Below are positions 25,291 through 35,500 of a stretch of DNA of 64,000 nt, piece by piece (position 1 is the first letter of the stretch; the number at the start of each line of letters is the position of its first letter). The stretch spans positions 248,001 through 312,000 of the forward strand of contig NZ_ACZN01000018.1 of NCBI RefSeq assembly GCF_000176135.1. The letters run 5' to 3'. The position numbers and the translations under genes are program-made. Source of the stretch: Vibrio coralliilyticus ATCC BAA-450. GTDB taxonomy: Bacteria; Pseudomonadota; Gammaproteobacteria; Enterobacterales; Vibrionaceae. Under the pieces are notes generated by a model, which was not told where the DNA came from, ran no database searches, and worked only from the letters and a program-made list of their open reading frames with translations.

Positions 25291-26334
25291 ATGAGCATTT
25301 TAACCAAACCTTCAGTTATATATCCCGAATACACCCTCACATCGGATGACATTGTCCATTTTATAGAGAGTTGTCACCCTGACTCCAAATACCGCTCAAT
25401 CGCTATCGAAATGATAAAGCACACCACGATTCAAGAACGTCAAACCTGTATACCTTTTGATGCTATTTTAGACTTGAAAGGTTTTGAAAGTAGGCAAAAC
25501 ATTTACGAGCAGTTTGCCCGAGACTATTCACAGATAGTCGCAGAGCAAGCAATCATAAACTCTGGGTTAACCGCTAAAGACATAACCATGGTCATAGCTG
25601 TCTCATGTACTGGGTTTATGATGCCGTCTTTAACGGCCCATTTGATCAATGCATTAGATCTCAACCAGAGTACAATCCAACTTCCGGTGGCACAAATGGG
25701 CTGTGTCGCTGGTGCTTATGCCATGAATAGAGCTTACGAACATTGCCAACTGTCGAAGAGCAATAATGCTCTCATTGTGGCTCTAGAAACTTCCTCTCTA
25801 TGCTTTGATCCCGAAGCAAATCAGCTTCAAGACTTTGTTTCTGATGCTATTTTTGGAGATGGAGCTGCTGGTGTTGTGATGAGAGGAGATGGCTTTGGTG
25901 AGGGTTTACAAATACAAAACTCAGAGAGTATTTTCTTAAAGGATACAGAAAATTACATTCAATATCAGATGACCGACAAAGGTTTCCAATTTTCATTGGA
26001 TAAAAAAGTCATGTATTCAATAGAAAAGGTAGCTCCTTACTTACATCACTTTGCTACGACTTCAATAGGCAATAGTACAGACTTTGACTTCATCATCGCT
26101 CATACGGGGGGAAGAAGAATACTGGATGAACTGCAAAAGCACTTAGGGTTATCGCCAGATAAGCTGCAACATTCGCGAGAATCTTTAAGAGAACATGGAA
26201 ATACATCAAGCGTATCAGTCATTGATGTACTACATCGCCACTACCTGACCTCCCAAAATGGTGAAAAAGGTATCGTTGTAGCATTTGGCCCAGGTTTCAC
26301 GTCAGAAGTATTGTATGGTCAATGGCAAAGTTAA
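25291..26334 (+). CDS. Type III polyketide synthase
   Basis: The 347-residue protein is a complete chalcone-synthase-like enzyme. The catalytic triad is visible: Cys138 in QMGCVAGAYAM, His271 in IAHTGGRR and Asn304 in HGNTSSVS, and the VVAFGPGFTSE loop lies near the end. Such enzymes condense acyl-CoA starters with malonyl-CoA and cyclise the product to pyrones, resorcinols or phloroglucinols. GAGG precedes the ATG. It stands alone, with no partner methyltransferase or oxidase beside it. The product class cannot be deduced, though the bacterial PhlD/RppA group is more likely than a plant-like one. Confidence 0.9.
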   Translation: MSILTKPSVIYPEYTLTSDDIVHFIESCHPDSKYRSIAIEMIKHTTIQERQTCIPFDAILDLKGFESRQNIYEQFARDYSQIVAEQAIINSGLTAKDITMVIAVSCTGFMMPSLTAHLINALDLNQSTIQLPVAQMGCVAGAYAMNRAYEHCQLSKSNNALIVALETSSLCFDPEANQLQDFVSDAIFGDGAAGVVMRGDGFGEGLQIQNSESIFLKDTENYIQYQMTDKGFQFSLDKKVMYSIEKVAPYLHHFATTSIGNSTDFDFIIAHTGGRRILDELQKHLGLSPDKLQHSRESLREHGNTSSVSVIDVLHRHYLTSQNGEKGIVVAFGPGFTSEVLYGQWQS

Positions 26335-26751
26335 GCGAATGCTATAGATATTTATGAATAACAAGTGTGTCATTTACTACGACATCAAACATAACTCAGG
26401 TAATGAGATGGCGCTATGGCACGCTTACTTTTCAAAATAGGCTACTCTGCTCACTGTTGTTGTAACCCTTTCGGAGTACGTATCTTCTGAATTAATTCAA
26501 TACTGTGAGGGTTAGTTTTAGGCTGGTTGTATTACGTTGTGAGGGATAGTCAGAAGTCGAAGTAGCAATAATGTTTATCGTATTTAGCAGCTCTTATGAA
26601 TGGCCAAGCTACTCAATATAAGCTCGTTAATACTGTATTTTTCAGTACAGTCTATGTTCTTAGCTCGCAGCATTAGGGTGAGAACAATAGAACACCTCAA
26701 TGCTGGGCTAAGTACACCAAGTTTTTCGCGTCAAAAGGTTTTTTAGTTACG
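26335..26751. other. Intergenic region with a long imperfect hairpin
   Basis: No convincing gene. A 28-codon open frame at 26354-26440 has no ribosome binding site. The one structure is the hairpin at 26659-26712. The flanking genes converge. Confidence 0.5.
26659..26712. repeat. Imperfect inverted repeat, possible bidirectional terminator
   Basis: Three paired blocks nest around a 12-base loop: CTTAGC/GCTAAG, CAGCATT/AATGCTG and GGTG/CACC. GTTTTT follows 9 bases later on the plus strand. It may end transcripts from the converging genes, or be an old mobile-element remnant. Confidence 0.45.
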
Positions 26752-27630
26752 TCACTGAATGGCTGTATGAGCTTCTTCTGGCAAACCCAACCTTTTTAAC
26801 GCTACTTTAAGTGCATTATCCGAATTTGTATTAATATCAGGGATAACTCCGCCCTGCTCCCAATTTTTATTAGTAATAGGGTTGATTGCTTCACCAATAG
26901 GGATTGCAACTGATAACTCAGCTGTTAACTCAAACAACCTACAAGGGTGAGCTGCACCACCCGTTGCTTCCCCAATCAACACCGCTCGCTCAAGACACTG
27001 AAGGTTGTAGGAGAACTCTTCGGCAGCAGACAGAGTGCCTCTATCTGTTAACACATATAGGCTCAAATCAGGGTAACAATGACTACTATTATCAGTCCAG
27101 AACTCTTCTAGACAAGAGTCACCTCGCCAGCGAATTGTGTTTAACAAAACAGACTCACTATTATCGAAGAAATATGACGTAACTAGCTTAACCATATCAG
27201 GATGCCCCCCACCGTTGTTTCGAACATCGATAATGAGGTGTTCGATACCTTTCAATTGACCCAATATTTCATGAGCAACATTCGATGCAAAAGAAGGTGA
27301 GCAGAAACGGGACAGCTGTATATAGGCTATTTTATTAGTAATAAAAACTAGCTTTTCAAAGCCATAGTTGATGCTTTTAAATCGCTTCTCAGGTGGGACT
27401 ATAGAATCATTAAATATGATCTTGAAATGCTTGTCCTTACATAAAGCAAATATGTCCTGCGTTAGTTTTTCAACGAAGCCTTCAACTAAGTCTTCACTCA
27501 GATACAAGCCTCGATCATAGTTTTGTCTCAGCATTAGACTTAGCTCTTTGCCAACAATAGGAAATACATAATTTTCCTCAAGCAAACGGGCTAACAAATC
27601 TACTATCTTTTGCTTATTTATTTCTTGCAT
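26752..27630 (-). CDS. S41-family peptidase (IRBP/tail-specific protease-like)
   Basis: The 292-residue protein has the S41 core: an N-terminal helical region (VDLLARLLEENYVFP) as in interphotoreceptor retinoid-binding protein relatives, the strand GIEHLIIDVRNNGGGHPD, and the nucleophile region TLSAAEEFSYNLQ, where Ser in SAAEE is the expected catalytic serine. GEATGGAAHP follows, as in the family. There is no signal peptide, no PDZ domain and no obvious membrane segment, so it is probably cytoplasmic. GCAGGAAT precedes the ATG. The substrate is unknown. Confidence 0.85.
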   Translation of the reverse strand: MQEINKQKIVDLLARLLEENYVFPIVGKELSLMLRQNYDRGLYLSEDLVEGFVEKLTQDIFALCKDKHFKIIFNDSIVPPEKRFKSINYGFEKLVFITNKIAYIQLSRFCSPSFASNVAHEILGQLKGIEHLIIDVRNNGGGHPDMVKLVTSYFFDNSESVLLNTIRWRGDSCLEEFWTDNSSHCYPDLSLYVLTDRGTLSAAEEFSYNLQCLERAVLIGEATGGAAHPCRLFELTAELSVAIPIGEAINPITNKNWEQGGVIPDINTNSDNALKVALKRLGLPEEAHTAIQ

Positions 27631-27802
27631 CTGAATTCCTGCATATTATTAATTTACTTATTCGAATCGCTTTCAAAAACTTGTTCTAACGTGTTATTTA
27701 AGTAAATCAGGACGACAAGCGATCGCGAAAACACACTCGGATTTGGCGTTCAAGTTATTGTTTTAAGATAACATTCATTTCACTACTGCGATATCAAAGC
27801 CA

Positions 27803-28804
27803 TTAAAAATCAACCAACATGTTCCAAAATCGTTGTCTAGTCGCGGGAGAATTGTCTCGGTGTGTGATGTACTGCGCGTGTGATTCCGAAGTCGCTGCAG
27901 GGGAAAGTTTGATACTCCACATTGGGTCAATCTGGTTTGGTAGCATGGAATAACGGACATCAATAACGCTCAGTTTGTCATTTGGGTGGATAGCTAGATA
28001 ACCGTTTGAAAAGTGGCGAAAGCGCTCAAGATCTTTAGCCTGTTGTGAATTCTTCTCTAGCCATGGAAGATCTCTATTGATGTCAAACTTGGCAATTGAT
28101 TCGCCGCTATAAACTTTGGTAGAGCTGCCTACCCTAATGGCGTCTACGTGATAGTGTTCGTCTGTTTCATAAATCACTTTCCACACCAGTATATTAGCAA
28201 AGCTCGGTTTCACCTCCATTCGGTTTGGAGAATGATTTCGCTCTTCGGCCAATTGCCAGCCCTCATTGTAAGCTCTCTCTTTTTGTATGACTCCAAGGGA
28301 TAGATAGGTTAACCCCCATAGCAAAGCGATCCTTGCTCCCCAAGGTGTTCGCTTTCGGAACGTAACGGCAAGGCATATCAAAATCGGTAAAGTAAAAATG
28401 GGGTCGACCACGGACACCATGTTCCATGCATAACGCTCTTGAGAAAAAGGCCAAAGCAACTGCGTGCCGTAGGACGTACAGGCATCAAGCAACGCATGGG
28501 TACTAAAGCCAAGTGCGCAATATAACCAACTTTGACCAAACGCTAGCCCACACCTTCTAGCGAAGAGCCAATGCAAGACCAAAGCACAAAGCAAGCTACC
28601 GAAAGGGATAAATAGAAGAGAATGAGTAAACTGTCGATGATACTCCAGAAACAATAAAGGATCGTTAGAAGAGCGAATGAGGACATCCAAATCTGGTGAC
28701 ATCCCTGCAAGCATGCCCAAACCACCGGCAACAAGTAAGTGCTTTTTATTGCATACTGACTGAGGCAAAGCAGCCCCAATTAACCCCTGCGTTAATGGAT
28801 CCAT
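27803..28804 (-). CDS. DUF457/YdjM-family membrane-bound metal-dependent hydrolase
   Basis: The 333-residue protein begins MDPLTQGLIGAALPQ and continues with AGMSPDLDVLI and YHRQFTHSLLFIPFG, the conserved Asp/His segments of the YbcI/YdjM (DUF457) family. Several membrane helices follow (~50-175, including LVLHWLFARRCGLAFG and ALGFSTHALLDACTS). The C-terminal ~150 residues form a soluble domain. The family is annotated as membrane-bound hydrolases, but the reaction has not been settled. It is probably unrelated to the T3SS. Confidence 0.85.
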   Translation of the reverse strand: MDPLTQGLIGAALPQSVCNKKHLLVAGGLGMLAGMSPDLDVLIRSSNDPLLFLEYHRQFTHSLLFIPFGSLLCALVLHWLFARRCGLAFGQSWLYCALGFSTHALLDACTSYGTQLLWPFSQERYAWNMVSVVDPIFTLPILICLAVTFRKRTPWGARIALLWGLTYLSLGVIQKERAYNEGWQLAEERNHSPNRMEVKPSFANILVWKVIYETDEHYHVDAIRVGSSTKVYSGESIAKFDINRDLPWLEKNSQQAKDLERFRHFSNGYLAIHPNDKLSVIDVRYSMLPNQIDPMWSIKLSPAATSESHAQYITHRDNSPATRQRFWNMLVDF

Positions 28805-28874
28805 GTTTCTCCAAACCTGTACTCTTTTAAGAATCGAATCATCGGAAATTGTCCGAGTTTCAATTGGATAATGC

Positions 28875-29726
28875 TTAGTTAACTTGCGGTTTGCTCGCTT
28901 TCTGTTGTTCCTTTGTCGCTAAGTCTACTTGTTGGTCAACAAAGTTAAAAAAGTTATCTTCGCTAATAAAAGGGTTATTTGGACTTGCCTCTTTCACTCT
29001 ATCTCGGTTGGAGAACAGGTTGTTTTTATGAGGGTGATTAGACAAGTTAACCGTTACAACTGGGCTACTCTCGGCGATTTTTTTGATTCTTTTCATGCTC
29101 GCGAAGTATTGCTTAGCGAGAGCAGGATTTTGGAAATTGACTCCATGCCCACCAACGACAAAAGCGCGATATTCGCTTCCGCTATCTTTAACTAAGAAAT
29201 CAATCGACAAGTCACCTTCGGTATGCCCTGGCGTGATGTAAAACGTAAACTTTGTGTCGCCTAACAAAACTTCAGATTTATCTTCAGCAAATTTAAAGAC
29301 TTTCGGTGGCATGAATTTATTTTCACCTTTACTCTTTTCTGATTGCTTTTTAGTTAGTTCTAAGCCCTTTTCTGTCATGATCACTTTTGAATTGTAGATG
29401 GATTGGAGAAACTCTGCCCCACCCACATGATCGGAATGTCCATGCGTTACAATAATATAGCTCACTGCTTTATCACCTAACCCTAACTTCTGTAAGTTTT
29501 GGGGAATCCATTTACTGTACGGAAAATCAAGGGTATCAATAATCACTAAGCCAGATGACGTATCTATCGCATAGGAAGAAACCCATTTGTCGCCAATGTA
29601 ATAAACGTTGTCGAACATCTTAAACGGCTCAATATAGCCGTTCTCAGCACTCATCTTAGGTATACTCGTTTGCGAAAATGTTGATGCTGACAAAAACACT
29701 GTCATCAAACATAGAACTAAGCGCAT
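28875..29726 (-). CDS. Exported MBL-fold hydrolase, subclass B3-like
   Basis: The 283-residue product starts at the ATG at 29726, behind GGGAGAAAGGA, and begins with a signal peptide (MRLVLCLMTVFLSASTFS); a 17-residue upstream extension was rejected. The zinc-binding motif is THGHSDHVGG, with TPGHTEGD and a later NHPH histidine pair, the ligand set of B3 metallo-beta-lactamases and relatives. The sequence between is longer and more charged (KKQSEKSKGENK) than in known lactamases. Beta-lactam hydrolysis is possible but not shown; a lactonase or other ester hydrolase is an alternative. Confidence 0.8.
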   Translation of the reverse strand: MRLVLCLMTVFLSASTFSQTSIPKMSAENGYIEPFKMFDNVYYIGDKWVSSYAIDTSSGLVIIDTLDFPYSKWIPQNLQKLGLGDKAVSYIIVTHGHSDHVGGAEFLQSIYNSKVIMTEKGLELTKKQSEKSKGENKFMPPKVFKFAEDKSEVLLGDTKFTFYITPGHTEGDLSIDFLVKDSGSEYRAFVVGGHGVNFQNPALAKQYFASMKRIKKIAESSPVVTVNLSNHPHKNNLFSNRDRVKEASPNNPFISEDNFFNFVDQQVDLATKEQQKASKPQVN

Positions 29727-30255
29727 TCCTTTCTCCCTAATGCCAATCAATAGCCAAAGTTCCACCGCCTTTGCCATTTTAGAATTAAACGCTGGTGTTT
29801 AGTTTGGCAGACTACCATACTGGATGTACAGACAGCACGCTATTATATGCATTTAGCTGAACATTCAATGACTTGGTATGGCGCTTAACTACCACACCCT
29901 GCTCGTACACCAAATGAAAATTATCGACTAAAGGAATAATGACAAAATGTCATAGAAAGACAGAATTTATAAAAACGTCTAAGAATCATTCACAAGCGAT
30001 TCTGGCTGAGGTATACCTTAATCAATTCCAATTAAGCAGTTCTACATCTATCCATATTGCTGACTGATCACCCTAATAGTTATCTACTCCTCATTAAAGT
30101 TGATCACAGTTCTAAAAGTTATTGGAATACTGCGATATAGCCGCAGCTAAAGTAAGAAAAATCACACATTTTTCAAGGTACTGATACTGCTATATTACTT
30201 TGCTGAGGTGATTGAGATATCGATACGTCAAAGGCAATTAAACAGGTATGTTCTC
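29727..30255. other. Divergent promoter region
   Basis: It separates the leftward MBL gene from the rightward amidotransferase gene. It holds an operator-like inverted repeat (29939-29953) and AT-rich promoter-like DNA. No gene of credible length or start signal was seen. Confidence 0.5.
29939..29953. promoter_or_regulatory. ATGACA-AAA-TGTCAT inverted repeat
   Basis: Perfect 6+6 inverted repeat in the divergent region, about 215 bases from the MBL start and 300 from the amidotransferase start. It could be a dimeric regulator site; no regulator gene is adjacent. Confidence 0.35.
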
Positions 30256-31398
30256 ATGAAAGTAAAAATCGGGGTTACATTCAGGACTGACAACAGAGGT
30301 AAAGCGCATTCTGACTATGACTGTGTCGCTATCAACAGTATCAACTTGTTAAAAAATGACAAGGGAGACCCCCTTTTTCCTTTTACGGTGGAAGCTGTTA
30401 CTTTGCCAAAAGGCGTTTCTGGCTCTGAGACTCCAATCCATGATGCTTCATGGACGGATCTCGATGGTATCGATATGCTTTATATTCCAGGCGGGCCTTT
30501 TGCAAACGACACCCAAGTGGCCACATCCGAAGAATCATCTACTGACCATTTAAAAGAAAAAGACTTTAATCGAGTGAATCCAAGCCCGACTAAAGCATCT
30601 GATATTCGCAAGCACAAAGAACACCAATTCCGCACTCAGTTTGAGCTCAAGATGATTGGTTACGCCAGACAGCGTGGTATTCCTATTCTTGCTGTTTGTG
30701 CTGGTTCTTGGCGCTTATTAGAAGCATACGGTGGCAAAGTCAGAACGATGGAACTCAATGAGAGAGCGGTTCACCACAACCCCAAAAACCCTTGGAGTAT
30801 CTCTCATGCCGTTAAGTTACTTGGTGGTAAAATGCTAACTCAACTCATGCACAAAAAAGGAGTCAGCCCTTCAGATTTAGCGAAAGTAAACTCCACTCAT
30901 TGGGCTGTAGCCGTAACAAGAGATCACCTATTAGAAAGTCGTGACTCAGGCACAACTGAAGCCAGTCGGCATTTAGAAATCAGCGCTGTATGTCAGGATA
31001 CGAAAACGGTCGAAGCCTTTGAATCTTTATATGGCACGCCTGTTTTAGGAATCCAGTGGCATCCAGAATCTTATTTACCCACTATGCCCGGTTTACCCGA
31101 TACGCCAACTGATGAGGCATATCAGACAGCCTTGAAAAGTCAGGCAATATTCTCTTTCATGGTTTGGGCAGCCTATGTCAGGCAAAAAGGCGTTCAGTCA
31201 GTCGCCGACGAGGTAAGAAAAGAACATGCCGCCTACCAACACCTAAAAACGGCCAAAGGTCTGTACACGAATAAAGATTTCGATAATGGACGTACGGCAA
31301 TAAAACAGGCTGAAACAACACTTCGCCCAGATACGTGGACACCTAGAATGAAAAGGCTTCGCCAAGAGCTGTTAAAACTGGAAGAGTCACCAAACTAA
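30256..31398 (+). CDS. Class I glutamine amidotransferase-like (peptidase C26) protein
   Basis: The 380-residue protein has a gamma-glutamyl hydrolase type domain. The nucleophile elbow is LAVCAGSWRLLEAYGG and the catalytic histidine lies in GIQWHPES. The ATG at 30256 begins MKVKIGVTFRTD, the natural first strand; an in-frame GTG at 30208 is less likely. An insertion of ~40 residues rich in Ser, Thr and Lys lies between the first domain strand and the nucleophile. The last ~75 residues form a helical extension (AAYQHLKTAKGLYTNKDFDN) not normal for the family. The role and substrate are unknown. Confidence 0.75.
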   Translation: MKVKIGVTFRTDNRGKAHSDYDCVAINSINLLKNDKGDPLFPFTVEAVTLPKGVSGSETPIHDASWTDLDGIDMLYIPGGPFANDTQVATSEESSTDHLKEKDFNRVNPSPTKASDIRKHKEHQFRTQFELKMIGYARQRGIPILAVCAGSWRLLEAYGGKVRTMELNERAVHHNPKNPWSISHAVKLLGGKMLTQLMHKKGVSPSDLAKVNSTHWAVAVTRDHLLESRDSGTTEASRHLEISAVCQDTKTVEAFESLYGTPVLGIQWHPESYLPTMPGLPDTPTDEAYQTALKSQAIFSFMVWAAYVRQKGVQSVADEVRKEHAAYQHLKTAKGLYTNKDFDNGRTAIKQAETTLRPDTWTPRMKRLRQELLKLEESPN

Positions 31399-31508
31399 GG
31401 TCGATGACAGTTAGTTAGGTGATGTAAGCTTCTCCCTATAGCAAGTTAACTGGAAAGGTACGCCTTAAATGGCGTGAGACTAACCAACCTAAAAAGTGTT
31501 GCCTAAAG

Positions 31509-32018
31509 CTATATGTCGCCATTGGCTTGTGTATATAAGTCATCGTAGTCGTCAAACCGTAAAGCCAACAAAGGAATGCCGCAATTATGAAATAGCCCAA
31601 CGGTGTAAAGCATATCAATAGGAACTTTGTCTTTAATTCTATTACCAATAAATAGCATGGCATTTGCGACGTCCAAAGAGTCATCCCAAAAGCGTTCCAA
31701 TGAAATTGAGGCTTTTCCTTGAAGGGCTGATTTAAGTAGTAAAGAGGTGACAAGGCTATTAATTGTTGTGAGCCCGATAATCATGACAGCCTGCTTTATC
31801 TCAGATATCGTTCTGCTCATACCATAGTATGGCGAATTAATTACCTTCAATATGGCAGATGAAAGTCCAATGTCACTTGAAATTAAATCCGCCACGAGAT
31901 TGATGTCAGGCTCTGATGCTTTCATTATTTCCTGCAATTCCGACAACGCTTTAGGCTTAGCAGGTACTTGAAAACTAGATATCACCGATGCCATTTTTCC
32001 TTCATCAATATCAATCAT
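31509..32018 (-). pseudogene. HDOD-domain protein, truncated at the C-terminus
   Basis: The 169 residues cover the first part of an HDOD signalling domain (LISSDIGLSSAILKVINSPYYG, ISEIKQAVMIIGLTTINSLV, GLFHNCGIPLLALRFDDYDD). Family members are normally about 270 residues and continue after this last segment; here TAG follows NGDI. None of the three frames downstream continues the family, so the gene was cut by rearrangement near 31508, not by a simple stop mutation. It lies next to the decayed sseF piece, which also marks this area as a junction. Confidence 0.65.
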
Positions 32019-32116
32019 CTTGTCTTCCCGTTCCCACTAACGTATCCAATCCTCTAAGAATAGTTAAGACGCAAATAAGTACAAACCGCTTGATATGGAT
32101 AAGTCTAATCGTCAGG

Positions 32117-32146
32117 CTACCAAGCCGTACCAAGCCGTACCAAGCA
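32117..32146. repeat. Three tandem copies of a 10-bp unit (GTACCAAGCC)
   Basis: CTACCAAGCC, GTACCAAGCC and GTACCAAGCA run head to tail at the very edge of the sseF-like fragment. The intact sseF has only one copy, so the unit expanded at the junction. Confidence 0.7.
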
Positions 32147-32324
32147 CGGACGGCACAGAAACAGTACCAGCGAATAGCCTTAACACATCCAAGGTGGCTT
32201 TTGACCAGTAATGCGCTCGGTCATCACTCATGCCCATTTTTTCTAGCTTAAATTCGAGATGGTATCTGAGCCTATTTTCAGCCCTTCACCACCATGCGCT
32301 TTGCTATACCAATCTGCGACTGCC
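32137..32324 (-). pseudogene. Decayed internal fragment of the sseF-like gene
   Basis: The sequence matches 49428-49645 inside the intact sseF-like gene, same strand, with long identical runs such as GTACCAAGCACGGACGGCAC and GAGATGGTATCTGAGCC. It covers codons ~145-218. Relative to the intact copy it has lost about 21 bases after CAGCGAATAG and 10 bases near the TTTTTTC run, the latter a frameshift. No start or promoter remains. Confidence 0.85.
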
Positions 32325-32548
32325 CAATACTTTTAATCCAATCTATACGCTCACAAACTGATCGGTTAAATAATAATTCGAAGCGTCCACTAAATAGTTA
32401 CTAGTAATATATTTGGATACACTGGCGCACATTTAAGAAGAACAACCTTAACTCTAATTTTTTCTTTAAAAATTATTTAATTAGCTAGCGAAAGCCCTAT
32501 CTGTGTATTTTACTTAACAGAGAGCAACCAAGATTCGCGGATGAGAAG

Positions 32549-35500
32549 ATGGCTAAAAACAACAACGTCAATACAGATAAAAAAAATACCAAAATAGAGA
32601 TTGAAAAAAGCAGCGAACTAAAGCCAAAAGAAAGAACAAAAAAGAAGAAGCTCAGGCTGCATTCACACCTGAGGGTTAACATCCCACTCTTCCAGTCTCT
32701 CATGATGATCTTACCATCATTAGCTAAGCACGCAGAAGCTACCGAGGGGTCAGGTGATTCTACCCATGACAACGATGTAACAACGACAAACAGTGTTGCA
32801 GATGAAACCATCGTCGATAAACAAGAAAATGCAGCACCCTTAGAAGCCACTCATCAAAGCACTCAAATAAATGAGCGCCAAGAAAACCCCAATACCACTG
32901 GAAGTGAGGGCCCTCATGGAGCAAGCACGCATTTAGTTCCTTCCCACCACCTATCTACGCTTTCACACCCGCAAGTTCATTACATCCCTTCGACCTCCAT
33001 GCCAACCATTTCTGCAGGAGGTAACGGTCAGCCAACTCATTCAAACACGCCCCCTACACCAACTTTACCAGTCACTTTTATTCCAGAGGTGATCAAGGGG
33101 ACGTACGGAGAGCTTCATGTTGATGTAAACGGCCAATACACGTTCGTATTAAACCCAAACTCACCTCAATACATCTTGCTGAATCAACACCAACAAGGTA
33201 CTGATCACTTTGCGTTGCATCTTTCTAATGGCGCGAGCATCGTTGTTCAGATACCGGTAACTGGTAAGCAAGACTTACCAAGTATTTCTGGCGATTTAAC
33301 AGGGGTCGTTACCGAAGATCACAATATCGATTCACAAGGCTTGCTGCATGCGAATGGTAAAATTGACGTCATTGACCCTGACCAAAATGAAAGTTCAGTC
33401 ACTCCAGAAGTTATTTCAGGTAAATATGGCTCATTAAACATAGAGGCCGATGGACACTGGCAGTATCAAGTAGACAACTCGCTTTCTAACGTTCAAGCAT
33501 TAACCGGGGCGACTTCACTGCATGAAAGTTTCACGATCCACACTAAAGATGGCACGCCGCAAACCATTGATATGACCATTGGGGGCAACGATGACAATGC
33601 GGTTATCACCGGTGTGGACGCGGGCTCGGTCTTAGAGGATCTAACTACTCAAGTACAAGGACAACTTTCAGTAACAGACCCAGACCTTGGAGAAGACCAT
33701 TTTCAAGCCTCTCAAGTTAATGGCCATCTAGGTACGTTAACCATCGGCAAAGATGGAGCATGGACTTACGACCTCGATAACACCAATCCAACCGTGCAAG
33801 CCTTGGGTAAAGGCTCGACGGCGACTGATACGATTACCGTTCATTCGGTAGATGGTACGCCACATCAAATCACAGTCACCATTAACGGCACCAATGATCG
33901 CCCTACTATCTCCGGCACCTCAAGTGGCGCAGTGATCGAACAAGGTTTGAATACGGCAGGAAAACCCGATGCGGCAGGGAGTTTAAGAGTAACTGATTTA
34001 GACAAGTCTGACACCATTACGTGGGCAATTAACCAACCCCAAGGCCAATGGGGAATGTTGTCGATTGATCAGAATGGACATTGGCACTATCAGCTAGACA
34101 ATTCGACCGGTGGTGCCACGGATAAGCTCGCGGCTGGTGAGCATCAGTCTGAATCATTCTGGATCACCGCTACCGATTCAGCTGGAGCAACAGTCCCTCA
34201 TAAAATCGTTATCGATGTACAAGGTAGCAACGACAAACCGATTGTCAGTGCGTGGACTCAGCTTCCTGCGGGCAAAGAAGATCAACCTTTAACCATAAAA
34301 GCTTCTGATTTGCTAACGCATGCAAGCGATGTTGATAGTAGCGATGTTTTGCATGTGACGAATCTGCAAGTCACTCACGGACACCTGGTCGACAACAAAG
34401 ACGGCACTTATACCTTCACGCCAGACAAAGACTTCAATGGTGAGATTCGACTCACCTATGATGTCGTTGACGGCCATGGTGGTAGCGTCAGCACTCAAGC
34501 TAAGTTTGACCTTACCGCAACTCCAGATAACGCGATTATTACAGACGCACAAACCAATGCAGACTTAAGGGGAGTGACTGAAGATCGTGGTTACATAGAT
34601 ACCCACTACCAACTGCATTACGACGGCAAACTAAACATCCAAGACCCTGATGCGGGAGAGGCTCAGTTTGATCCGAATATTGGTCCACAAACCTATCAAG
34701 GTATTGGCTACGACACCAAGCTCGGTGGTCATATCCTGATAATGCAGGATGGTCGCTACACCTATACCATCCGAGATCATCAACCATTGGTGCAGAACCT
34801 GAAAGAGGGTGAAACCATCACTGATGAGTGTGTGGTGAAATCGCAAGATGGCACCCCTTTCACCATAAAAGTGAGCATACACGGCACTAATGATGCGCCA
34901 ACCTTAACCGCCCAACACCACTCTGTAACGGAAGATGGTTCTTTGTTATCAGGACAGATGGTTGGGAGTGACATCGACCACGATGCCACTCTAACTTATT
35001 CCATTGCTCAACCCGTTGATGGATTAACCTTTAACGCGGATGGTAGCTATAGTTTTGATCCAACAAATGCCAGCTATCAACACCTCTCAAAAGGGCAGAC
35101 GCAAACAGTCACTATTCCCGTCTCGGTCACAGACGAGCATGGCGCAAGTACCACTGAGAATCTTGAGATTGTAATTACAGGCACCAACGATGCAGCTACG
35201 GTGTCAGGTGTGGATACTGGTGATGTGCATGAGAATCAGGCTGGGAAAAATATGTCGCCTGACTACGCCCAACCGGGCATGGCGAAAATTAGTCATGATG
35301 CACTCACCACCTCAGGTCAGTTATCAATTGTTGACCCAGATACAAATGAAGCAACGTTCGATACCAAGGGCGGAGTTTACTCTTATCATGGCCAATATGG
35401 GCACCTGCTACTTCGAGGCGATGGACACTGGGACTATGCAGTCGCAGCGGGACAAACGGATTGGCAACACCAAGGTGTTAGTACAACCGCAGGCTCAACC

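Larger units (their letters stand above)
32019..32548. other. Junction region before the adhesin gene
   Basis: It contains a triple 10-bp repeat and the decayed sseF fragment, then about 200 bases of AT-rich DNA that probably hold the adhesin promoter. No intact gene. Confidence 0.6.

Noticed and set aside
26354..26440. 28-codon open frame beginning MNNKCVIYYD
   Set aside because: No ribosome binding site, no recognisable family and very short.
28875..29726. Direct call as a beta-lactam resistance gene
   Set aside because: The zinc-ligand pattern is B3-like, but many exported MBL-fold hydrolases share it and the charged insertion is atypical.
29810..29835. CTGGATGTACAG as a LexA box
   Set aside because: The CTG/CAG arms are 12 bases end to end, not 16 as LexA needs.
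31400..31510. Possible integron attC site after the amidotransferase gene
   Set aside because: GTTAACT and ACGCC/GGCGT pieces occur, but there is no ordered R''-L''-L'-R' structure and no cassette series.
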